51,110 nucleotides of DNA from Actinomortierella ambigua. Its lineage: Eukaryota > Mortierellomycota > Mortierellomycetes > Mortierellales > Mortierellaceae. Of the stretch, positions 42,900 through 51,110 are shown piece by piece. The stretch covers positions 1 to 51,110 of the forward strand of contig JAAAJB010000176.1 in NCBI GenBank assembly GCA_016098155.1, in the 5' to 3' direction. The position numbers and the translations under genes are program-made. The notes under the pieces were generated by a model. The model had not been told where the DNA came from. It did not search any database and saw only the letters and a program-made list of their open reading frames with translations. The stretch's first letter is position 1. Each line of letters starts with the position of its first letter.

Positions 42900-45286
42900 C
42901 GACAACAGCGGGCGTGACGGACAAAAAGGACACGGAGAATCCGTCATCATCCATACCAGCAACAACAACAACAGCAACAACAATATCAGAATCTCCAGAA
43001 ACCCAGCCTGACGCTCACTCTACCCGATACTCGACCCAGGTCTCACGAGCAGCTGTGCTGGATGCTATCCAAAAGGTAGCCCACCGAGTCAACTATGGTA
43101 TCCCGGCTGCCAACCTACCACCCCCCAGCAACGCGAGTCCGATCACGCCGGCCAACCTGTCGATCTACCGCTGGGAGACAAAGGCTGTGGATCGGTACTA
43201 TACCAAGGAGCTCCGATCGGCGGTGCTGGCTCGACGCGAGAAGCGCATGGAGGCCTCGGCGGCGCTGTTAGCTTGGTTCCTCGGTCTGGAGCTCAAACAG
43301 CAGCAGGAGCTCTGCCCTGTATCATCCTTTGCGGCGAATTTGGCGCAGATTGTAGGCGGTGGGGCAGGAGGGTCACTGGGAGGAACCGGCCTTGGTGCTG
43401 GCGGTGCTGCTTCTGGGGCTTCTGCAGCAGCTGCTGCTGCAACTGCTGGCGGTGGAGCGGTGGGCATGGCTGCGAAGCGCAAACGCACGTCGGTTTGCGA
43501 GAGCATGGAGGTGGATGAGGACATGAGTTCGCTGACAAAGATGGCCAAGGCGTACGACGGCAGCACAGTGCTGGGCTCTATAGCAGAGATGAATGCGCTG
43601 CTGTTGCAGCAGCCATCGGCGGTGGAGGCAATGGTGGATCCAGCGATCGTGGAAGCCAAGCTGAAGGAGGCAGAGGCGAAGAAGAAGGAGTCGGAGCTAA
43701 AGGAGGAGCGTCGCCTGGAGAAGGAGCGCAAGATGGCCGAGCGGCAGCTGGAGCGGGATCAAAAGGAGGCCGAGAAGCAACAAAGGGAGGAGGCCAAGAA
43801 GAAGCGGGAGGAAGAGGACCGGTTGCGCAAGGAGCAGACTGCGCAGCGATTTGTGGGATTCTTCAAGCAGGCGCAACCTATGCAGGCCAAGAGGACAGCT
43901 CAGCAACAGGAGGCCGATAATATGAAGCAGGCCAACCCTTCGTTGGCTGGCTTCTTTGATCTCTTCCAACCTTTCCATGTCAAGGCGAATGCGACTTTAG
44001 CGCCCATCAACCGGTTCGCTCGACCACTTGCTGCCGACTTTGAACAGCTGGTCTTGTCGCCGACCGACGTTGACCTGGACAGGGCCAACAGCGATGCCGC
44101 CGTGCCAATGCCTTTGGAAGTCGACCAGGCTCGACGAGCAGTGCGGGGAATGTTACGTCGAAGCTCGCTGGTGGATCATAACAAAATGGATCAGGATAGC
44201 AACCACCACAACAGCAAGAAGAAGGCTGTGCCCCAAGAGTACCGCACAATGACGGTCAAGGAGCTGATCCAGTCGGGCGTGCTCTTGCAGGACCAGGACG
44301 AGGATCCCGAGAGCATGTTTAACCACAAGAGCATTCCAGCGCTGAAGATGCGATTGATCCAGTTTGCCGAGAACTATCGACCAGCGTACTATGGAACTTG
44401 GTCCAAGCGCAGTGACAAGGTGACGGGTCGACGCCATCTAGGCAGGGATACAGATGTGTTGGACTATGACTTTGACAGTGAGGCAGAATGGGAGGAGGAC
44501 GAGGAGGGCGAGGAGCTCAAGAGTGACGACGATGAGGAAGAGGATGAAATGTCCGATCAGGAAGAGGAGGTACGTATTTTTTTTCTCACGCGCTGCCCCT
44601 GCACCAGACTATGTCAAGCTGCGGGCTTATCCGTTGACCAAGATGTTTAGACACTGACGTTTTTTTGTTGTAATCATTTTTTCGTAGGATGATTGGCTTG
44701 TTCCAGAAGGCTACTTGTCCGAAGATGAAGGTCTGGATCAGGAGGGTGAGGAGGGTGGTCGTAAGGAACGAGCAGTCAAGAAAGCCCCAGGTGCCCGCAA
44801 GGTATGTCTTGGATCTCGGAGTTTTTTTTCGATGAAAAATAGGAAGAAAAGAATACCGCACGTGGCTTGAACAGACGTGGAACCTGCGCTAACCCTTTTG
44901 TACCCCACGTTGCAAACCTATTAGCCCTTGTTGGCACAACTCGTTCCTGTCATCGTCGGACCTATCTACCAAGAAACGCTGGGCGTATGTACCCATCCTG
45001 CGCTCGATCCGTTCCAGATCGAATTCATCGGAGGTAACGCCTTACTTTTTTCCACAACCCCCCCCCCCTCCGAGGTCGATCCCCCTCTCCTATTGTGCGA
45101 TTGTGTCCCATGGAGCAAAGAATTATTATATGCATGAAATGATATGCTCACCCAATTTTATGCCCTGTCATGTTACCCAAACATGCCTCTCTCTATCCCC
45201 CCCTCTGTTTAGACTTTGAGATGGGCTCCAGCCCCTTTGCTGTTGATACCATGGCCATGGAGGATATTTCCACAGCAGTAGTCTAA
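41553..45286 (+). CDS. RLF2: Chromatin assembly factor 1 large subunit (CAF-1 p150 / Cac1 / Rlf2)
   Basis: Five exons: 41553-41724, 41871-44569, 44688-44801, 44925-45033 and 45213-45286, about 1,055 aa. A PCNA-binding-like motif KRTLSSFFQK is at residues 19-28 (KxxLxxFF). A Lys/Glu/Arg-rich KER helix spans about 650-720 (KEAEAKKKESELKEERRLEK onward), followed by NRFARPLAADFEQLV, and an acidic ED region after YYGTWSKRSDKVTGRRHLGR continues into exon 3 with EEDDWLVPEGYLSEDEG. This order (PIP, KER, ED, C-terminal domain) is that of CAF-1 p150, which deposits newly made H3-H4 behind replication forks with p60 and p48. There is a 14-residue poly-Ala run from GCT repeats near 42858. Downstream of CKS1 in the same orientation. 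Confidence 0.92.
42858..42897 (+). repeat. GCT trinucleotide repeat (poly-Ala) in CAF-1
   Basis: About 13 near-perfect GCT codons in frame, encoding poly-alanine between two conserved segments. Confidence 0.9.
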
Positions 45287-45501
45287 GGCTTCTTGCCCTT
45301 TCTATCCCTCTATTCCCCTCCCTCATCTCTCTCTCTCTACCTGCTCTTCCCCGTCTCTACTCCCCCACACTTCCTGCGGAGCAAAATGCCTGTATATTAC
45401 ATCAATGCAATATTTGTCTTGCTTCTTTAGATCTTCGCGTACAAATTGGCAATATTTTTTTTTTCCTCTTCAAAAAAGAAAAGGACAGAAAATCTGACAA
45501 A

Positions 45502-47087
45502 CTATGATGAAGCTTGTGTGGATGTGGGGGAACGAGGTTTCTTCGCTGCCAGGAAATAATTAGCGGCCTCGCTGAGGCCCAGGGTACGGGTGACGAATCC
45601 GAGGAGGCCAGCATCATCGTCTGCAGCACCGGAAACATGTCCATCATAGAAGGGCGAGGTGGCGGGCTTGGGCAAGAGTTGCCACTGACCGGCCAAGGGG
45701 TTGAAGCCGACGCCCTGGACGTCCAAGACGACACAGCCGGTCAAGTCGCGGACACCCTTTTCGAGTTCTTCTGGGCGGATGTACTTCTCATAGTGATGGG
45801 TGCCGACGGGGACGAAGCGCAGGAGGTGTTCGGCGGTCCAGATCGTGGTGAGGTAGGCGAACGGGGTGCGCGAGATGGTGGACAGGAGCAGGTCGCCACC
45901 AGGTCGAACGAGTTGGCCCAGGCATTGCAGAAACCCGGCCGGGTTGTCGACGTGCTCGATGACCTCCATGGAGCAGACGACGTCGTACTGGAGGCCATTG
46001 GCTACTAGTTTCTCTATGATGGGACAGTGAAAAAAAAAAAGAGTGAGTGGGGGAATAGGAAGGGCACAAAAAGAAGGGGGGGGAGGGGGAGGGGAAGAGA
46101 TCGCTCCATCGGTGCTAATCTATTACTCCCTTTACACAAACCCAACCCACACATGTTCATCCTCAGAAGTTTCCCAACAAGAAGGTGCGCTCGCATAAAT
46201 TGATAGACCTAGCGGTCGAAGGGGAAAAAAACAATGCAGGGCCATTACACAAATCTCCTGGGAGGGTCATGGGTGCGCCATGGGGAAAGCCAACATCAAC
46301 AAAGAAGATCTCTTATTTTTTTTGTTATGTTTTGTTTTTGTCCCTTGGTGTGAATGGTCTTACCTGCAGAGCTGTGAAGGTATTGGATAGAACCCGGGCC
46401 ATCCTCGCCATTCAACAGTGGGTCCTTTTGTGCATGAATACGGGCCATCTGCACGTTCTCGTTGGATGCATCCAAGCCCGTCACCTGTGCTCCCAGTCGC
46501 GCCAGCGCCTCCGACAACAACCCACCACCACAGCCAACGTCGAGGATGCGCAGACCTTGCAAAGGATAGCGACTCGTCGAGTACTTTGTGGTGTTGGTGG
46601 ATGGTGAGGATGACGATGAGGTGGAGGATGTCGCTGATGCTGCTGCTACTGCTGCTGCTGCTGCCTCCGAAAGCGGGTTATGCTTCAGAGCACCTGAGGC
46701 CTCGAGGCGGTTGCGGATATAACGGATACGTGGAGGGTTCATCAAGTGCAGCATCTTGAAAGGGCCATGTGGTGCCCACCACTCGTCAGACATGGCAGCG
46801 AATTTGGCGATTTCGTCCTCATTGACGGTATCGATAGGCTTAGAAGAAGATGAGGAAGAAGAAGGCTCAGAATGTAGGGATAGACTAGATGTGGAGAATG
46901 AGCGACAGGAAGGGTGCTCACCCACAGAGATTTGTGCATCGTGCCGGATATGATGACCTAATGCATGATATGTGGTAATAGCAGGCACGCGTGCATGTGC
47001 AACCGAGTACTGGGAGCGCTCAAGGCCAAAGCGACCAAAGGTCGCTGCTCTTGCGAGACGGGGCATTGCCGATTTGCCTGATGCCAT
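45502..47087 (-). CDS. COQ3: Ubiquinone biosynthesis O-methyltransferase Coq3, mitochondrial
   Basis: Two exons on the minus strand: 46364-47087 and 45502-46013, 411 aa. The SAM-binding motif I is GLRILDVGCGGGLLSEALA; downstream family blocks are YDVVCSMEVIEHVDNPAGFL, LLLSTISRTPFAYL and ANYFLAAKKP. Coq3 methylates both polyhydroxyl intermediates in coenzyme Q synthesis at the inner mitochondrial membrane. The N-terminus (MASGKSAMPRLARAATFGRF) is basic and Ser/Ala-rich, fitting a presequence; an in-frame ATG about 66 codons upstream (47285) extends the frame but that part looks like leader. A Ser/Thr/Ala-rich insert (near 46600-46670) before motif I is unusual. The 350-bp intron is GT-AG and in phase. 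Confidence 0.94.
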
Positions 47088-47490
47088 CTGTGATTGTGTG
47101 TGAATTTGCGTGAATGTAAGTGTGCTTGTCAATGAATGGAATAATGCAATCTGATCAGTTGACGGGAAAGCGGAGGTTGCGGCGGGCAAAAGCGTGTTTT
47201 GAGTGAGGACGCGGTCCAAGATACCGAATTGAGAGGCAAAACGCCACTGATTATTTTTATATAACATATCATGCAGCCCGTGCAATCAAACACCAAACCA
47301 AACATAACAGCAAAAACACTAGTGTTGAGGTAGATCAATGTCGTTCATTACTAATAAGAGTAAAGCGGGTTGGGATGATGGATGTATCTTACAAACATAT
47401 GACGGTATATAGCAGGACACTGGGAGAAAGTGCCAAATTGCAGTGAAATGCGAGAAAAAAAATGTAAAATGTAAAACGAAACAAGTGCGT
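47088..47490. other. Spacer: COQ3 promoter / PHO89 3' region
   Basis: 403 bp between two minus-strand genes; A/T-rich near 47250-47340. No gene seen. Confidence 0.5.
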
Positions 47491-49270
47491 TTAAGCGATG
47501 GTAGGCGAGCGGCCAGCAAAGGCAAAGACCAGACCAGCGGTGATACCAGCAGCGGGCAGAGTGAGGACCCAACCGCCAAAGATACCGATCAGCAGGCGCC
47601 AGTTCAGCGACTTGAAGCCACCGCCAGAGAGCAGACCAATGGCGGTCGTGGCACCGGTGATGCAGTGGGTCGACGAGACGGGCAGGCCAAGCTTGGAGCA
47701 GGTCAGAATGGTGACAGAGGTACCCAGCTCAGCCGAGAAACCACGGGTAGGCGACAGGTAGGTGATCTTGTTACCAAGAGTGCGCATGACCTTGTAACCA
47801 TAGGTAAGAAGACCGAGATCGATGGCAACACCACCAAAGACGAGAATCCAGACGGGGACAGGGGCCTTCTTGATTTCAACGTTGGCGTTCTCCCAGACAT
47901 AGAAGATGGTAGCAAGGGGACCGATAGCGTTCGAGACATCGTTGGAACCGTGGGCGAAGGAGGTGAAGCAGGCAGTGACAACCTGGAGGGACGAGTACAG
48001 CTTCTCGGTGTCGTTGTCAAACTTGATGGCATTGGCGTGAACGCTCTCGATCTGTGCATTCTGCTCGCCGTGAATGTCGTAGCGAATACCGAACAGGAGG
48101 CGGTTAACAAACTTGGACCAGGTCCTGGTGACGACGTTGCGGTTGTCCTCCTTCTCCATCTTGACAAGGTCAGAGTTGGCCTCAACATCAGCAGCGTCGA
48201 CATTGGCCTCCTTCGAGCCCTTGGCACCGATATCGCCAGACTCGGCAACCATCTCAGGGGCCTTCTCGCGCTTGCTAACGAAGGGGCAGATGAAGAGGTG
48301 GAACCAGCGGAGATTCTCGTTGTCCTCAATGCGGCGGCGGAGGAAGGGACGCAGGAAGAAGAAGCACCAGAGGGCAACACCGGCACCGGCACCAAAAGCG
48401 ATACCAACGGGGACGAGAATCTGGTTCTTGATGTCCGAGTTGTTGACACCCTTGTAGATGATGTAGAAGATGTTGATCGTGATGGCAAGACCAAAGTAGA
48501 TGGGGATGGCATTCAGACCACGTCTGAACGAGTTCTCGTGGTTGAGAATGGCATACTTTGTGATCAGGAAAATAATGGAGCAGACGACGCCGGAGGCAAC
48601 GGGCGAGATGATCCAGGAGAGAGCAATCTTGCCGATCTCGGTCCACAGGATGGAGTCGGCACCAAAGGCAGCAATACCGGCACCAGTAATGGCACCGATA
48701 ATGGCGTGGGTGGTAGAAACGGGCCAGCCGCGGGACGAAGCAAAGAGAACCCAGGTCGAGGAACCCATCAGGGCGCACACCATGGTCAACTGGGGGGGAG
48801 GAGGAGAGGGGAGAGAGGATCGTTAGGGCAGATGCAGGGGGAGGCGTGCATGTATGTGGTGAAGGGGAGATAGCTGTGTAATGACTACACCACGCATTCA
48901 TCGACGCCGCGTCCAATTTCACAAAACGGACTGGCTGGTGTATGTGTGGGAAGAGTCTACTACCACTACCACTACTGCAGAGAAATTCGAGCAGGTAACT
49001 TACCATGAGGAGCTCAGGCTGGGCGCTGTACAGTGCGGTGTCGACAATCTTGCCCTTGATGGTGTCGGTGGTGTTGGCACCGAGAAGGAAAGCACCACCA
49101 AACTCGCAGAAACAAGCAATGATCAGAGCCTGGAGCAGGGTGATCGAACCAGAGCCGACAGAGGTGGCGAAGGCGTTTGCAACATCGTTGGCACCAATAC
49201 CGTAGGCGTCAAGGAAGGCAAACACCAAACCCATTACAAACAGGAAGGTGTAGTCGTGAACTTGCATCAT
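47491..49270 (-). CDS. PHO89: Pho89-type sodium/phosphate symporter (PiT family)
   Basis: Two exons on the minus strand: 49004-49270 and 47491-48789, 521 aa. PiT signatures occur in both halves: IGANDVANAFATSVGSGSIT near the N-terminus and FAHGSNDVSNAIGPLATIFY in the C-terminal half, the duplicated motif that forms the phosphate and Na+ site. Many hydrophobic segments surround a central charged loop (near EKAPEMVAESGDIGAKGSKE). It imports inorganic phosphate with sodium across the plasma membrane, in other fungi mainly at alkaline pH and low phosphate. The start is the first of two adjacent ATGs (MMQVHDYTFLFVMG). The intron begins GTAAGT and is in phase 0. Confidence 0.96.
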
Positions 49271-51110
49271 CTTGGATGAAGTGTATGTAGGCGGTGAGGA
49301 GGGAGAGGAGTGAAGGGAAAGGAGTGAAGGGAGAGGATGAAGGGAGGGAATGTAGGAGCAGTTGACTGCAGAGGGAGAGCGAGGGTTGGCTAAAGAAGAC
49401 AAGGAAGAAGTTGGGAGGAGGTGCGAAGAGCATGGTTTAAATATTGAAGGAGGGGCGGAACGTGCTCAGCTCACCCAACCGCCGGGCAGGGGGGGGGGCT
49501 CCTCCCAGCAGCAGGAAAAGCTTATGTCCGACAGATTGGAAGGCGCATTCTCGACTACCAACAACAACAAACGTACTGTAAACACTGCCATTGAAAAGCT
49601 GGTCGTTTAGAACTGAGCACAAAGCTAGCAAAGAATCAAATTTACGATAAATAAAATATATAATAGCGCCAAACCAAACCACATTCAACTGGGAAGTGGC
49701 CCTGCTGGCAGGCGGAGGGGTCGTCTCTGATGGGTCCAATCCCGGGCTACCTTTAATTGTGCTGATATGACTGGTAGGGTATGGTACACCCCTGGGATCA
49801 TTCTTTTTTTTTTCATTTTCATACACAGCGATCGTAAAGCACCCTCGGAGATGTGTCCAGGGATTGGTTGTCGTTGGGAGCGCATGGCATGTGCCTAGCG
49901 TGGGGATTGGGCGTGTTTCTTCCACACCCCGACATTGCCAGAAAAAAAAATAAGGTCGAAAGCAAGCCGTACCGTCCAAGCTTCTATTCCAACAGAGTGT
50001 ACACATGCAGAATTTCCCAGCAGAAGAGCTTCCCCCCCCCCTCCTGCCCCACTACATGCGACGTATGGCACAGCGGCAGCAGCAACAACAGCAACAACAG
50101 CAACAACAGTTGAGCAAGTTTTCATTTACCCATGCATTGATTTGAATTGTCTCAATATCAAACCACAGAGAATGTGCATCTCCTATCTGGGCACGTCATT
50201 TGCCCATCAGGAATGGCTGGCCTATTTTGTTGGTTGTGCAGAGCCTTAGATCATGGTTGTACAAGTCGATCCAAGACGCGGGCGGTCCTCGTGTGGTCAA
50301 ACCTCCACCACCACATCTAGCGAATCCAAACTTTGCTTGGTATGCGTGGAGGATTTTGCAAAGAATGATTGGCTGAGAGCCTAAACAGTGGGCCTCTAGC
50401 ACACCTTGACTATGACCGGGGATTTGCCCTTCCCTTCTACCCTATCCTGTGGCCTCCCTTGCCCACACCCCCCTCTCTGCCAGTCTCCGCTTGCACCTGT
50501 GAAAAAGCCCATATAAAACACGGGTCCCTCCTCCTGAAAGTCAAACGGGCATAAGGCTTCTGGCCTGCTCTTCCTTTTTGGATGAAAGTTTCCGGATGCT
50601 ACTGGCACAGCCGAAGAGCAAAGTCGTAACAAACACTGGGAGGAAGACGAAGGATGGTCGCTCCGCTGTACGTAGCGCACTTCAACAACACAAGTAGCCG
50701 TGCTGTAGAAGCAGAGATGGAGAGAGATGGAATGACCAAAACCGTCGTCTGACTTGTCTTCATTCGAGCATGCAGTTGCAGGACCGGTTGCTTGATTGGT
50801 AGCATGAATAGCCAACCAGGGAAGGAGTGAGTTGATATTATGTGGTCAGAAGAAGCTCATATCATATCATATCACATAATTCATATCACACACACCCCAC
50901 TTAGGAAATGGCAATATGGTTTCTGAAATCAAGGTGGCGGCATGTCTGAAAACACACTCTCTCCCAGACCATGTGGGCAAATGCTCGACGTTGACTGACC
51001 CAAAGACAGTGTAGTGTCTCACAGGGATAGAGAGAGGGGGGGGGGGGGGGGGGGGCGGGCGCGCACCCCGGCACCAACCACATTCCCGGAAAAGAGGCCT
51101 CCCCTCCCCC
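49271..51110. other. PHO89 upstream region and window end
   Basis: 1.84 kb with no supportable gene. A GCACGTT (Pho4-like, minus strand) is at 49457-49463. A CAG/CAA repeat spans 50071-50109, ATATC repeats 50858-50891, and a 20-G run 51036-51055. Open frames on both strands are short and lack family features. Confidence 0.5.

Noticed and set aside
46364..47285. Longer COQ3 starting at the upstream ATG (47285)
   Set aside because: The extra 66 residues are not presequence-like; the downstream ATG gives a basic, Ser/Ala-rich mitochondrial N-terminus.
47443..48873. 476-aa open frame on the + strand
   Set aside because: Antisense to PHO89 exon 2; Gly/Asp/Val-rich with no family features. A shadow of biased codons in the real gene.

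Overview
This window reads as nuclear DNA of a filamentous fungus, most likely an early-diverging one (Mucoromycota/Mortierellomycota type; the phylum is inferred from protein flavour and intron style, not proven). Support: almost every gene has short GT-AG introns (about 80-280 bp); histones, a ribosomal protein, Rxt3, Cks1/Suc1, Nip7, Pho89 and CAF-1 p150 are all recognisable in eukaryotic form; H2A ends in the SQE-type tail seen in fungi; spacers are full of homopolymers and CT/GA microsatellites. There are no operons, insertion sequences, CRISPR arrays or prokaryotic signals.

Layout, left to right: the last 77 bp of histone H3 (+); GMF1, an ADF-H protein (+); ERV14/cornichon (-); RPL27a (+); NIP7 (+); a divergent H2A (-)/H2B (+) pair; a giant (about 2,100 aa) protein with a spliced SANTA domain (+); the E2 subunit of 2-oxoglutarate dehydrogenase (-), divergent from ISU1 (+); a 1,522-aa RXT3-like subunit of the Rpd3L histone deacetylase complex (+); a seven-knuckle CNBP/Gis2 protein (-); 14-3-3 (-); a 7.4-kb gap with no supportable gene but much simple sequence, a G-rich tract, a nested palindrome and clustered ACGCGT boxes; CKS1 (+); CAF-1 large subunit (+); COQ3 (-); and the Na+/phosphate symporter PHO89 (-), followed by 1.8 kb of upstream sequence.

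Functionally the window is rich in chromatin and S-phase genes: H3, H2A/H2B, the H3-H4 chaperone CAF-1, the HDAC subunit RXT3, the CDK partner CKS1 and a SANTA protein of the kind (KNL2/M18BP1) that guides CENP-A loading in animals and plants. A second theme is mitochondrial: ISU1 and the lipoylated E2 share one intergenic region, and COQ3 lies further on. Exon models were built by hand from splice signals, phase and family similarity. All coding joins listed keep the reading frame; two introns appear to use GC-AG borders, and two genes have a first coding exon consisting only of ATG.

The most interesting item is the SANTA protein at 9019-15821. Its domain is split over four exons and is invisible in any single open reading frame, and most of the rest is acidic low-complexity repeat. 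Next are the two ACGCGT (MCB-type) clusters in and at the edge of the gene-poor region upstream of CKS1.
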